64,000 nucleotides of DNA from Lachnospiraceae bacterium P6A3 (GCA_000702085.1 KL370861.1:684911-748910), one strand, 5' to 3'. Counted from the stretch's first letter, positions 36,679 through 46,250 are shown. Notes: generated by a model from the letters alone, not told the origin. Numbers and translations: made by a program.

Positions 36679-38355
36679 ATGGAAATGAACGGTTCCGAAA
36701 TAGTTATAGCCTGTCTCAAAGAACAGGGAGTAGATACCGTATTCGGTTATCCCGGAGGTACCATTCTTAATATTTATGATGCCCTTTATAAGCATCAGGA
36801 TGAGATCAGACACGTGCTTACAAGCCATGAACAGGGCGCGGCTCATGCTGCCGACGGTTATGCAAGAGCTACCGGCAAGGTGGGAGTCTGCATGGCTACT
36901 TCAGGACCCGGTGCAACAAATCTTGTTACCGGAATTGCAACTGCATATATGGATTCCGTTCCCCTCGTTGCGATAACCGCTAATGTTAATCTGCCCGCAC
37001 TCGGAAAAGATTCTTTCCAGGAGATCGATATTGTCGGTGTTACCATGCCCATAACCAAGCATGGATTCATTGTTAAGAATATCAACGATCTTGCGCCTAC
37101 CATCCGTAAGGCTTTCAAGATAGCAAAGACCGGACGCCCCGGTCCTGTTCTCGTGGACATTACCAAGGATGTTACGGCAGCTGTATGCGATTATGAGCCC
37201 GTAAATCCCGCTGAACCGGATAAGATCGTCAAGTTTGAGGATAAGGATCTTACGGCTGTTGCAGAAATGCTTTGCAAAGCAAAGAAGCCTTTCATCTATG
37301 TCGGAGGAGGAGCAATTATTTCCGATGCCTCTGCAGAAGTGGCCGAACTTGCTGAACTTCTTGACGCTCCCGTATGCGATACACTTATGGGCAAGGGAGC
37401 ATTTGACGGACATTCAAGACGCTATACCGGTATGATCGGAATGCACGGCACCAAGGCTTCAAATCTCGGTGTTACCGAATGTGATCTTCTCGTCGCACTC
37501 GGCGCAAGATTCTCCGACAGAGTTATCGGTAATCCCAAAAAGTTTGCCGAAGGAGCAAAGATTGTACATATTGATGTGGATGCTGCTGAGATCAGTAAGA
37601 ACATCTGCGTTGATGCATCTTTGGTAGGAGATCTTAAGACTACGCTTCAAAAACTGAATCCTCTTATCACCAAACAGAATCATGATGAGTGGATGAAGCA
37701 TATCGAAGAGCTTAAAGAAAAATATCCTCTCGGATATGATACCGGCAAGCTTACCTGCCCCTATATCATTTCCGAAATTGACCGTATCACCGAAGGAAAG
37801 GCTGTTATTACAACTGATGTAGGTCAGCATCAGATGTGGGCCGCTCAGCATTATCTTTATTCTAAGCCCAGAACTTTTCTTTCGTCAGGCGGTCTCGGAA
37901 CAATGGGCTACGGACTTGGAGCATGTATCGGTGCACAGGTAGGACGTCCCGATGACATATGTATTAACATAGCAGGTGACGGCTGTTTCAGAATGAATAT
38001 GAATGAGCTGGCTACCGCATCAAGATATAACATTCCCATTATTCAGGTTGTCATCAACAACCATGTTCTCGGAATGGTACGTCAGTGGCAGACTCTTTTC
38101 TACGGAAAGAGATATTCTCAGACGGTTTTAAACGATGCGGTTGATTTCTGCAAGGTTGCCGAAGGTCTTGGATGTAAGGCAATTAAGATCACCAAGAAGG
38201 AAGAAGTTGAGCCTGCATTCAAAGAAGCCATTGCAGCTAAAGCTCCTGTTCTTATCGAATGCATTATCGAAGAAGATGATAAAGTATTCCCCATGGTTCC
38301 TGCCGGAAAGCCTTTAAGCGAAGTATTTGACGAAAAGGATATGAAAGAAGATTGA
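36679..38355 (+). CDS. ilvB: acetolactate synthase, large subunit
   Basis: 558 residues. A ThDP enzyme that condenses pyruvate with pyruvate or 2-oxobutyrate. The catalytic Glu is in LTSHEQGAAHAADGYAR; FAD/ThDP signatures include SGPGATNLVTGIATAYMDSVP, DSFQEIDIVGVT, and the ThDP motif GDGCFRMNMNELATASRYNIPIIQVVINN. The regulatory small subunit ilvN is not found next to it, which is unusual for an anabolic enzyme; it may lie elsewhere. Ends in an overlap with the reading frame that follows. Confidence 0.95.
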   Translation: MEMNGSEIVIACLKEQGVDTVFGYPGGTILNIYDALYKHQDEIRHVLTSHEQGAAHAADGYARATGKVGVCMATSGPGATNLVTGIATAYMDSVPLVAITANVNLPALGKDSFQEIDIVGVTMPITKHGFIVKNINDLAPTIRKAFKIAKTGRPGPVLVDITKDVTAAVCDYEPVNPAEPDKIVKFEDKDLTAVAEMLCKAKKPFIYVGGGAIISDASAEVAELAELLDAPVCDTLMGKGAFDGHSRRYTGMIGMHGTKASNLGVTECDLLVALGARFSDRVIGNPKKFAEGAKIVHIDVDAAEISKNICVDASLVGDLKTTLQKLNPLITKQNHDEWMKHIEELKEKYPLGYDTGKLTCPYIISEIDRITEGKAVITTDVGQHQMWAAQHYLYSKPRTFLSSGGLGTMGYGLGACIGAQVGRPDDICINIAGDGCFRMNMNELATASRYNIPIIQVVINNHVLGMVRQWQTLFYGKRYSQTVLNDAVDFCKVAEGLGCKAIKITKKEEVEPAFKEAIAAKAPVLIECIIEEDDKVFPMVPAGKPLSEVFDEKDMKED

Positions 38356-38357
38356 TT

Positions 38358-39800
38358 ATGTCCTCCATGGGAGAAAAGCTCTTAAAGAATAAGAAAAAGA
38401 TCATTTGCCTCAGCATAGTTATCATAATTCTTTTGGCTGTTTATCTGGGAACAGCATTTTATTACAGGAACAGATTCCTGCCTAATACCTGGATCGGAGA
38501 TGTCTATTGCACGGGCAGAAGCACTCAGGCGGTTGCATTTGATCTTAAAGAAAAGATAGTAATTCCCGATATCAGGATCATCTGGGGAGATGAAGGCTAT
38601 GAAGACTCTTACATCAAACCCGAAGATATATCTTACAGCTATAACCTGACTTCATCGGTAATAAAAGCGGTTGAATCTCAAAATATTTTTTCCTGGCCCG
38701 CATGTCTTTTTACTAAACAGAATCTGCAGCTTGATCCGGTTATTGATTTTGATCAGGAACTTTTGAGAAGACATTTTTCACAGCTTGAAAGAGTCAGGAT
38801 AGAAACAGCCGAATCCCCTGAGTATTCCATCAGATTTGATCCGGAAACAGGTTATTACGTATACGATAATCATTCCGGAAGACTTGATTCGGAAAAAGCA
38901 CTTCAGGCTCTTTCGGAAGTGCTCTCCGGAGGAAGGCTGTCTCTTACACTTGATTCTTCATATTATTACGATGCACCCTATTCTGCTGAAGAAAATAATT
39001 CCATCGCGGAATGGAATAAGCTTTCTTCATTTCTGAATACCGATCTTGTTTATGACATGGGTGCGGAGAAGATAGCCTTTGATTCCCGGGTGATGAGTTT
39101 TCTTATCGTAACCGAAAGAAACCATGAGCCGGTAAAAGATGAAAACGGATCATACATAATTGATGATGAAGCCGTAACCGGATGGATTGACGATCTCTGC
39201 GCAGCATATAACACATACGGACTGGACAGGGAATTTGTTACCTCAACGGGTAAGACTGTAATAATCCCTGCTACGTACAGTAATTACGGAACGGAACTGA
39301 ATCATGATGCCGAACTTCGATTCCTTAGTGATTATCTTCATTCCGAAGAAGCATGGGACGGAGTAAAGGATGAACACATTCCCGTTTATAATGTGGAAGC
39401 TACCGTAAGAGGCCTTAATGATATAGGAGATACTTTCGTCGAAGTGGATCTGGCCGATCAGTACATGTACTATTACAAAAACGGTGAGCTTATCATTGAG
39501 ACCGATATCGTATCGGGTGACATTCCCAAAGGATGGACCACTCCGAGAGGAGTCTTTGCGATATACGGAAAGTACACGGATCAGTATCTCTACGGAAAAG
39601 ATTACATAGACTTCGTATCATACTGGATGCCATATTTCAGAGGATACGGGCTCCATGATTCCGATTGGAGAGACGAGTGGGGCGGTGACATATATACATA
39701 CGACGGTTCACACGGTTGTATCAATATGGATAAAGAGCCTGCCCGTATTATTTTCGAAAACATTGAGATAGGAACACCTGTAGTCGTTTACGATTATTGA
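38358..39800 (+). CDS. L,D-transpeptidase (YkuD) with N-terminal membrane anchor
   Basis: 480 residues. One membrane helix (about 13-34) then a long extracellular region (about 45-340, including a segment like the VanW-associated peptidoglycan-binding domain of Clostridial L,D-transpeptidases) and a YkuD domain at about 355-480 with YGLHDSDWR and the catalytic SHGCINM (Cys nucleophile, His). It makes 3-3 cross-links in peptidoglycan or attaches proteins. It starts three bases after the ilvB stop; ATG at 38358 or 38367 are both possible, and the ribosome site is weak. An envelope enzyme coupled to a branched-chain amino-acid unit is odd. Confidence 0.87.
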   Translation: MSSMGEKLLKNKKKIICLSIVIIILLAVYLGTAFYYRNRFLPNTWIGDVYCTGRSTQAVAFDLKEKIVIPDIRIIWGDEGYEDSYIKPEDISYSYNLTSSVIKAVESQNIFSWPACLFTKQNLQLDPVIDFDQELLRRHFSQLERVRIETAESPEYSIRFDPETGYYVYDNHSGRLDSEKALQALSEVLSGGRLSLTLDSSYYYDAPYSAEENNSIAEWNKLSSFLNTDLVYDMGAEKIAFDSRVMSFLIVTERNHEPVKDENGSYIIDDEAVTGWIDDLCAAYNTYGLDREFVTSTGKTVIIPATYSNYGTELNHDAELRFLSDYLHSEEAWDGVKDEHIPVYNVEATVRGLNDIGDTFVEVDLADQYMYYYKNGELIIETDIVSGDIPKGWTTPRGVFAIYGKYTDQYLYGKDYIDFVSYWMPYFRGYGLHDSDWRDEWGGDIYTYDGSHGCINMDKEPARIIFENIEIGTPVVVYDY

Positions 39801-39801
39801 G

Positions 39802-39830
39802 TTGACTTACATGTCTCAAAAGTTTATTTT
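39802..39830 (+). promoter_or_regulatory. predicted promoter of serC-serA
   Basis: TTGACT (39802-39807), 17-bp spacer, TATTTT (39825-39830), ahead of a CAGGAGGAG ribosome site. Confidence 0.55.
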
Positions 39831-39871
39831 ATTTTAAAGTTCTTATTATTATTTCAGGAGGAGAAATAGAA

Positions 39872-40954
39872 ATGTCCAGAGTTTACAATTTTTCGGCAGG
39901 ACCTGCTGTTTTGCCCGAAGAAGTACTGAAGGAAGCTGCAGAGGAGATGCTTGATTATAAGGGATCAGGCCAGTCTGTAATGGAGATGAGCCACAGATCC
40001 AAGGTGTATGACACCATTATCAAGGAAGCTGAAGCTGATCTTCGCGAACTCATGAATATTCCCGACAATTATAAGGTACTGTTCCTTCAGGGCGGTGCAT
40101 CCCAGTTCTTCGCTGAAGTTCCTATGAACATGATGAAGAATAAGAAGGCCGGATACATCATCACCGGTCAGTGGGCAAAGAAGGCATTCCAGGAAGCTAA
40201 GATCTATGGTGAGGCTGTAGAACTTGCATCATCCGCAGACAAGACCTTCAGCTATATTCCCGATTGCTCCGATCTTCCCATCACCGATGATATGGATTAT
40301 GTCTATATCTGTGAGAACAATACTATTTACGGAACCAAGTATAAGACTCTTCCCAACACCAAGGGCAAGATCCTTGTTTCCGATGTTTCCTCCTGTTTCC
40401 TTTCAGAGCCTGTTGATGTAACCAAGTACGGTGTTATCTACGGCGGCGTTCAGAAGAATGTCGGCCCCGCAGGCTGTGTGATCGCAATTATCAGAGAAGA
40501 TCTTATTACCGATGAGTGCCTTCCCGGAACTCCCACCATGCTTAAGTGGAAGACCCAGGCAGACAACGATTCTCTTTATAACACTCCTCCCTGCTACACC
40601 ATCTACATTTGCGGCAAGGTATTCAAGTGGCTCAAAAGAAACGGCGGACTTGAAGAGATGAAGAAGAGAAACGAGGAGAAGGCTAAGATCCTTTATGATT
40701 TCCTTGATTCTTCCAAGCTTTTCAAGGGAACTGTCGTAAAAGAGGACAGATCTCTTATGAACGTTCCTTTTGTTACCGGCAACGAAGAGCTTGATGCCAA
40801 GTTCGTTAAAGAAGCTACCGAGGCAGGCTTTGTTAACCTTAAGGGACACAGAACCGTCGGTGGTATGAGAGCTTCCATCTACAATGCTATGCCTAAGGAA
40901 GGCGTTGAGAAGCTTGTTGAGTTCATGAAGAAGTTCGAGGCAGAGAACGCATAA
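39872..40954 (+). CDS. serC: phosphoserine aminotransferase
   Basis: 360 residues. Transfers an amino group from glutamate to 3-phosphohydroxypyruvate in serine synthesis. N-terminal YNFSAGPAVLPEEVL, MEMSHRSKVYD, FLQGGASQFFAEVPMN, and the PLP-lysine region YGGVQKNVGPAGCVI identify it. It is followed 26 bp later by serA, the preceding enzyme in the pathway. Confidence 0.97.
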   Translation: MSRVYNFSAGPAVLPEEVLKEAAEEMLDYKGSGQSVMEMSHRSKVYDTIIKEAEADLRELMNIPDNYKVLFLQGGASQFFAEVPMNMMKNKKAGYIITGQWAKKAFQEAKIYGEAVELASSADKTFSYIPDCSDLPITDDMDYVYICENNTIYGTKYKTLPNTKGKILVSDVSSCFLSEPVDVTKYGVIYGGVQKNVGPAGCVIAIIREDLITDECLPGTPTMLKWKTQADNDSLYNTPPCYTIYICGKVFKWLKRNGGLEEMKKRNEEKAKILYDFLDSSKLFKGTVVKEDRSLMNVPFVTGNEELDAKFVKEATEAGFVNLKGHRTVGGMRASIYNAMPKEGVEKLVEFMKKFEAENA

Positions 40955-40980
40955 GCGGCCTCTTTGAAAGGAGTTTTCAG

Positions 40981-42147
40981 ATGTTTAAGATCAATTGCCT
41001 TAATCCTATTTCTCAGGTAGGCCTTGCTGACCTTACCGAAGATTTTCAGATAACCGACAAGACCGAGGAGGCAGAAGGTATCCTTGTAAGAAGTGCCGCA
41101 ATGCACGACATGGATCTCCCCGATTCACTTCTTGCGGTAGCAAGAGCAGGAGCCGGTGTTAACAATATCCCTCTTGATAAGTGTGCAGAGAAGGGTATCG
41201 TTGTTTTCAATACTCCCGGTGCAAACGCTAACGGTGTTAAAGAACTCGTTCTTGCAGGTATGCTTCTTGCAGCAAGAGATATCGTAGGCGGAATCGAGTG
41301 GTGTAAAGATAACGCTTCTGATGCGGATATTGCCAAGACTGCCGAGAAGCAGAAGAAGAATTTTGCAGGTACCGAGATCGCAGGAAAGAAGCTCGGTGTC
41401 ATAGGACTCGGAGCAATCGGTGTTAAGGTTGCAAATGCAGCTCAGCACCTCGGTATGCAGGTTTACGGATATGATCCTTATCTTTCCGTTAATGCTGCAT
41501 GGAATCTTTCCAGAAGCGTTATTCATGTAGAGAAGGTAGAGGAAATTTACAAAGAGTGTGATTACATTACCATCCATGTTCCTCTTCTTGATTCAACCAA
41601 GGGAACCATCAATCGTGAAGCTATCTCCATGATGAAGGACGGAGTTGTTGTTATCAATTATGCAAGAGACCTTCTTGTTTCGGAGACCGATATGCTTGAG
41701 GCTCTCAAGAACGGTAAGGTAGCAAGATACGTAACCGATTTCCCCAACTCCACCACTGCAGGACAGCCCGGTGTAATCCTTACCCCTCATCTCGGAGCAA
41801 GTACCGAAGAGTCCGAAGATAACTGTGCTAAGATGGCTGTTGAAGAGATCATGGATTATCTCAATAACGGAAACATCAGAAATTCCGTAAATTATCCCGC
41901 ACTTGATATGGGTGTATGCGATAAGAAGGGAAGAGTTGAGGTATTCCACAAGAATCAGGCTAATATGATCACTCAGTTTACCGCAGTTATCGGTGCCGAG
42001 AAGATCAATATTTCCGATATGATGAATAAATCAAGAGGAGATTATGCCGTTACCATGCTCGATCTTGATGATGTTCCTACTGCTCAGCTTGTTGAGAAGC
42101 TTTCCGCTGCTGAAGGCGTAATCCGCGTAAGAGTAGTAAAGGGATGA
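40981..42147 (+). CDS. serA: D-3-phosphoglycerate dehydrogenase with ACT domain
   Basis: 388 residues, a short-form enzyme. Oxidises 3-phosphoglycerate, the entry to serine synthesis. NAD-binding GLGAIGVKVANAAQHLGMQVYGYDPY; catalytic Arg in VARAGAGVNNIPLD; His in TPHLGASTEESE; a C-terminal ACT domain (about 318-388) probably allows feedback by serine. The AAAGGAG ribosome site fits the start. A strong terminator ends the serC-serA unit. Confidence 0.96.
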   Translation: MFKINCLNPISQVGLADLTEDFQITDKTEEAEGILVRSAAMHDMDLPDSLLAVARAGAGVNNIPLDKCAEKGIVVFNTPGANANGVKELVLAGMLLAARDIVGGIEWCKDNASDADIAKTAEKQKKNFAGTEIAGKKLGVIGLGAIGVKVANAAQHLGMQVYGYDPYLSVNAAWNLSRSVIHVEKVEEIYKECDYITIHVPLLDSTKGTINREAISMMKDGVVVINYARDLLVSETDMLEALKNGKVARYVTDFPNSTTAGQPGVILTPHLGASTEESEDNCAKMAVEEIMDYLNNGNIRNSVNYPALDMGVCDKKGRVEVFHKNQANMITQFTAVIGAEKINISDMMNKSRGDYAVTMLDLDDVPTAQLVEKLSAAEGVIRVRVVKG

Positions 42148-42167
42148 AATTAAAACCATAAAATTAA

Positions 42168-42202
42168 CGGGTGTACATCTGATGATGTACACCCGCTTTT
42201 TA
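42168..42202 (+). terminator. intrinsic terminator after serA
   Basis: 12-bp perfect stem CGGGTGTACATC / GATGTACACCCG (42168-42179 / 42184-42195), 4-nt loop, then C and a T run. Confidence 0.92.
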
Positions 42203-42212
42203 ATACTTACAG

Positions 42213-42476
42213 TTAATTTTTCTCGCCGTCTTCGATATCCTTGAGAGAGTCCTGAAGCTTTTGTTCCATCTCCGCAGCGGCTTCGCTTGCAAGATCCATA
42301 TATTCTATGAATATGTCACTGAGAGATTTATCCTGTTCTTCACCAATCTGTTTCATGATGGGAGTGAGCTTCTCAAGCTGATATGAAATGGGCGTGTGCT
42401 GGGGATCGATATCGGGCATTACCTGCTCCGCATATTCATTGATCCTTTTAAGCATTGCTCTTTGTTCTTCAGTCAT
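42213..42476 (-). CDS. small acidic protein of unknown function
   Basis: 87 residues, mostly predicted helix, rich in Glu, Gln and Met; I do not recognise it. There is no membrane segment or signal peptide. AGGGGGA lies just upstream of the ATG, and a TGTTATAAT extended -10 box on the minus strand lies about 50 bp further up, which support a real gene. It is convergent with serA and divergent from the DUF1015 gene. Confidence 0.65.
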   Translation of the reverse strand: MTEEQRAMLKRINEYAEQVMPDIDPQHTPISYQLEKLTPIMKQIGEEQDKSLSDIFIEYMDLASEAAAEMEQKLQDSLKDIEDGEKN

Positions 42477-42539
42477 AATATCCCCCTGACTAAAATCCCC
42501 TTAACTCCGAATTACAATCGCATTATAACACCCGGTAAC

Positions 42540-42568
42540 TTGTTTGTGTTAGCTTATAATGCTAAAAT
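42540..42568 (+). promoter_or_regulatory. possible promoter of the DUF1015 - GH13 unit
   Basis: TTGTTT (42540-42545), 17-bp spacer, TAAAAT (42563-42568). A second candidate -10, TATAAT at 42555-42560, overlaps, so the exact start is uncertain. Confidence 0.4.
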
Positions 42569-42625
42569 AATCATTAGTTTTTTTAAAATAATATTATAAC
42601 GATATCTATAAAACGGAGTAAAAAA

Positions 42626-43864
42626 ATGGCAGATGTAAGACCCTTTAATGCATACAGACCTAAGGCAGGAATGGAGTCTGTGATTGCGGCACTTCCCTAT
42701 GACGTTTATAACAGAGCAGAGAGCGTAGAGGTTGTAAAAAATAACCCGGAGTCTTTTCTGGCCATTGACAGAGCGGAGACCCAGTTTTCGGATGATGTGG
42801 ACACATACGATCCCAGAGTTTATGAAAAAGCCAGGGATATGATCCGTGAAAGAATAGATGATGGAAGATTTGTTCAGGATGAAGGCAATCCGGGATATTA
42901 TCTTTATGAACTTACCATGGACGGCCGTGTTCAGAACGGAATTGTTGCCTGTGCCTCCATTGATGATTATATGAACGGCGTGATCAAAAAGCACGAAAAC
43001 ACACGCGCCGATAAAGAAGTTGACCGTATTAACCATGTTGATAAGACCGGATTCCAGACAGGACCCATTTTTCTTGCTTACAGACACAATGATACTCTTG
43101 CGTCCTTAATTGAAAATGTTAAAAAGAGTGAAGCGGATTGCGACTTTACTTCCGATGACGGTATCAGACACAGAGTGTTCTCCATCAAAGATGCGGATAA
43201 GGTTAAAACAATACGTGACGAGTTCGCGGGAACGGATGCTCTTTATATTGCTGACGGTCATCACAGATGTGCTTCTGCCGTAAAAGTAGGCTTAAAGAGA
43301 AGAGAAGAAAACCCGGGATATACCGGAGATGAAGAATTTAACTATTTCCTCAGTGTTATCTTTCCCGGAGATGAACTTAAGATCCTTGATTATAACAGAG
43401 TCGTTAAGGATCTTAACGGTCTTTCCGAGGTTCAATTTTTCAACGAAGTAATCGATAAATTTGAGGTTTGCGATGCCAAAAAGCTTTATTCTCCCGAGGA
43501 TAAAGGTTTGTTTGGCATGTATATAAGCGGCAAGTGGTACAAACTCCGTGCCCACCATGACATTAAGTCCGACGATCCTGTTAAAGGTCTGGATGTATCC
43601 GTACTTCAGGATGGGCTTTTGGGACCTGTTCTCGGTATAGGAGATCCCAGAACGGATAAGAGGATTGATTTTGTAGGCGGTATCAGAGGCCTGGGAGAAC
43701 TTGAAAAGAGATGTAAAGAAGATATGCAGGTTGCGTTTTCCATGCATCCCACATCCATTGAGGAACTTTTCAAGGTAGCGGATGAAGGCCTGCTTATGCC
43801 TCCCAAATCCACATGGTTTGAGCCCAAGCTTCGCAGCGGGTTATTCTTACATAAGATCGACTAA
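42626..43864 (+). CDS. DUF1015-family protein with DGHHR motif
   Basis: 412 residues of the DUF1015 (PF06245) family, of unproven function. Marks: N-terminal VRPFNAYRP and AALPYDVYN, KHENTRADKEVDR, and YIADGHHRCASAVKVG (about 210-225). The DGHHR motif resembles that of ParB/Srx-fold free-serine kinases (SerK, SbnI), and DUF1015 genes are known to me as neighbours of serA/serC, as here. A role in serine or phosphoserine metabolism is therefore an inference. The C-terminus carries IRGLGELEKR and a FSMHPTSIEELFKVAD stretch typical of the family. Confidence 0.85.
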   Translation: MADVRPFNAYRPKAGMESVIAALPYDVYNRAESVEVVKNNPESFLAIDRAETQFSDDVDTYDPRVYEKARDMIRERIDDGRFVQDEGNPGYYLYELTMDGRVQNGIVACASIDDYMNGVIKKHENTRADKEVDRINHVDKTGFQTGPIFLAYRHNDTLASLIENVKKSEADCDFTSDDGIRHRVFSIKDADKVKTIRDEFAGTDALYIADGHHRCASAVKVGLKRREENPGYTGDEEFNYFLSVIFPGDELKILDYNRVVKDLNGLSEVQFFNEVIDKFEVCDAKKLYSPEDKGLFGMYISGKWYKLRAHHDIKSDDPVKGLDVSVLQDGLLGPVLGIGDPRTDKRIDFVGGIRGLGELEKRCKEDMQVAFSMHPTSIEELFKVADEGLLMPPKSTWFEPKLRSGLFLHKID

Positions 43865-43889
43865 ATCATACATTAAAGGGGTTGATGAT

Positions 43890-46100
43890 ATGAATAAGAG
43901 ACTTTATAAGCTTATGGATTGGGCTTTTATCGAGGAAGTTATTTATTCGGAGTGCTCACATCCTCAGGATCTTCTCGGACCTCATGCAAAAGGACAGACT
44001 ACGCTTCTTCAGGCTTATTTCCCCGGAGCACAGTCCGTCGTAGTTAAGTGGAAAGACAGGGGCGAACCCGGCAAGCCTTCCGAGACCGAGATGGAAGTGG
44101 CCGACGATGACGGTTTTTTTGCGCAGCTCCTCCCCACAAAAGATCCCGGTCTCTATACATATGTTGTTACATATGAGGAAAGACAGACGGGTGGCAAGAC
44201 TCTTAAGAAAAAAGTATTGAGATGCGGCGATCCTTACAGACACACATTTCTTTTGAATGATAAAGATGTTGCCGGCTTTATTGAAGGCAAGTGTCTTAAT
44301 GCATCATCTCTTCTCGGATCGCATTTCATGGAGCATGACGGTGAGGAAGGTACTCTTTTTGCGGTATATGCACCCAATGCAATGAGAATAAGTGTAGTCG
44401 GTGATTTTAATTCCTGGGACGGAAGACTCGATCAGATGTGCAGAAGAGAGGATTCGGGAATTTTTGAGTTATTTATTCCCGGAGTTAAGCCCGGCGATAA
44501 ATATCAGTACGAGATCAAATTCAAAAATTATGATATATGCAGAAAATCAGATCCGTATTCCGAGGAGATGATTATCGAGAACGGACTTGTTTCGGTTGTT
44601 CCTGAAAGCAATTCTTCCGTAAAGTGCAACCCGTTGTCCGGTAAAAAACCTGTGGATAAAAACACGGCTCTTTGTATTTATCAGGTCAATCCATATGACT
44701 ATGTAAATGAAACTTCTTCCGCTTTTGCGAAGATGATTTCCGAAATACCTGCATTTTGCGTCAATTCCGGATTTACACATGTGTGTATGGGAAATGTACT
44801 TACTTCTTCACAGTGCATGACCGATAAAAACATTTCTTTCTATGCGGTAGATAAGAGACTCGGTTCATCTGATGAACTAAAATCTCTTGTTAATTTGCTT
44901 CATGATGCGGGAATAGGTATTATCTTTGACTGGGTTCCTTCATATTTCGCACATGATGAAGGCGGGCTTGTTTTTTTTGACGGAACCGGACTCTATGAAC
45001 ATATCGATCCCAGACAGGGATATGCTTCGGATATTGATGCATGCCTGTTTAATTATTCTTCAAACACCGTTTCAAATTTCCTTCTCTCATCCGGATTCAG
45101 GCTTGCGGATGAATTCGGTGCCGATGGTATAAGAATGTGCGGTATTGCAAGAATGCTTTATCTGGATTACAGCAAGACCGACTGGGTTCCCAACATCTAC
45201 GGCGGAAACGAGAATCTTGATGCAATAGCATTTATCAAAGAGTTTAATACAAAGATCAGATCCAAATATCCCGGCCTGATCCTTATTGCCGAAGATTCGT
45301 CTCTGCACCAGGGAATTACCGATCCCATTGAGGAAAACGGACTGGGATTTGATTATAAGTGGAACGAAGTATTCTTTGATGATTTCAGAGAATTTATCTG
45401 TATGGATCCTTTGTACAGAGGAAGAAACCTTCATCTGCTTCCCGATGAACTTACATATGCTTTTGTCGAAGACTTTATTCTTCCCTTTGCAGGCAGGGAA
45501 AAGTCTTCTCAGACGGGCAGGATATATGATCTTCTTCCCGGTGACGATCAGATGAAGATGGCCCAGATGAAGCTTGCAGCAGGATATTTATATTCTCATC
45601 CCGGCAAAAAAGTAATCGGTGCTGCCGATGAAATAACGGGGAAACTTCTTAAAGACCTTAACGATCTGTATGAAAAAGAACCCGCACTGAGCCGTAATGA
45701 GTACGATCCCGAAAATTTCGAGTGGCTCAGTAATATGAATGCGGATCAGGCCTGCGTTTCTTTTGTAAGAAAGACCGATGACCCCGAGGACATGCTTGTG
45801 TTTATAGCTAATTTCTCGGGAATAGAGCAGTCCTTCTCCACAGGTGTTCCTTACGAGGGAAAATACAAAGAGATCTTTACCACGGACGACAAAGCTTATG
45901 GCGGTTCTTCATCAGTATCCAAGACGGTTAGGAAAGCAACCGATAAGAGAATGGACGGAAGAACCCAGTCCATCTCCGTTAAGATAAGACCTCTCAGTAT
46001 GATCATAATGAAATTTATCCCTTATACCGAAGCTGAACTCGAGAAGGTTATCGAGCAGAGAATAAGGAATTATACTCCCATCAAAAAGAGTAAGAAGTGA
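43890..46100 (+). CDS. GH13 glycogen-branching-enzyme-like protein with degenerate active site
   Basis: 736 residues, the size of GlgB. Domains: N1 (about 15-125), CBM48 (about 140-230, VYAPNAMRISVVGDFNSWDGR), GH13 barrel (about 265-620), C-domain. Family sequence is well kept in FDWVPSYFAHDEGGL, FDGTGLYEHIDPRQGY, MLYLDYSK, WVPNIYGGNENLDAI and SHPGKKV. But the nucleophile Asp is C417 (DGIRMCGI), the region I His is Y352, region IV His-Asp are G535-R536, and the usual MGGEFGQ is IGAADEITG; only the region I Asp (D347) and acid Glu (E468) remain. It is probably not a branching enzyme; glucan binding may persist. It starts 25 bp after the DUF1015 gene with an AAAGGGG site. Confidence 0.85.
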   Translation: MNKRLYKLMDWAFIEEVIYSECSHPQDLLGPHAKGQTTLLQAYFPGAQSVVVKWKDRGEPGKPSETEMEVADDDGFFAQLLPTKDPGLYTYVVTYEERQTGGKTLKKKVLRCGDPYRHTFLLNDKDVAGFIEGKCLNASSLLGSHFMEHDGEEGTLFAVYAPNAMRISVVGDFNSWDGRLDQMCRREDSGIFELFIPGVKPGDKYQYEIKFKNYDICRKSDPYSEEMIIENGLVSVVPESNSSVKCNPLSGKKPVDKNTALCIYQVNPYDYVNETSSAFAKMISEIPAFCVNSGFTHVCMGNVLTSSQCMTDKNISFYAVDKRLGSSDELKSLVNLLHDAGIGIIFDWVPSYFAHDEGGLVFFDGTGLYEHIDPRQGYASDIDACLFNYSSNTVSNFLLSSGFRLADEFGADGIRMCGIARMLYLDYSKTDWVPNIYGGNENLDAIAFIKEFNTKIRSKYPGLILIAEDSSLHQGITDPIEENGLGFDYKWNEVFFDDFREFICMDPLYRGRNLHLLPDELTYAFVEDFILPFAGREKSSQTGRIYDLLPGDDQMKMAQMKLAAGYLYSHPGKKVIGAADEITGKLLKDLNDLYEKEPALSRNEYDPENFEWLSNMNADQACVSFVRKTDDPEDMLVFIANFSGIEQSFSTGVPYEGKYKEIFTTDDKAYGGSSSVSKTVRKATDKRMDGRTQSISVKIRPLSMIIMKFIPYTEAELEKVIEQRIRNYTPIKKSKK

Positions 46101-46113
46101 TAGTAAATCCGAC

Positions 46114-46142
46114 TTGATTTTTAAGGTTCTAATCTATATAAT
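46114..46142 (+). promoter_or_regulatory. predicted promoter of tRNA-Thr
   Basis: TTGATT (46114-46119), 17-bp spacer, TATAAT (46137-46142), 34 bp before the tRNA 5' end. Confidence 0.75.
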
Positions 46143-46176
46143 CAGACAAGTGTGGAATGGAATGAGTTCCACATAT

Positions 46177-46249
<73 letters not shown>

Positions 46250-46250
46250 T

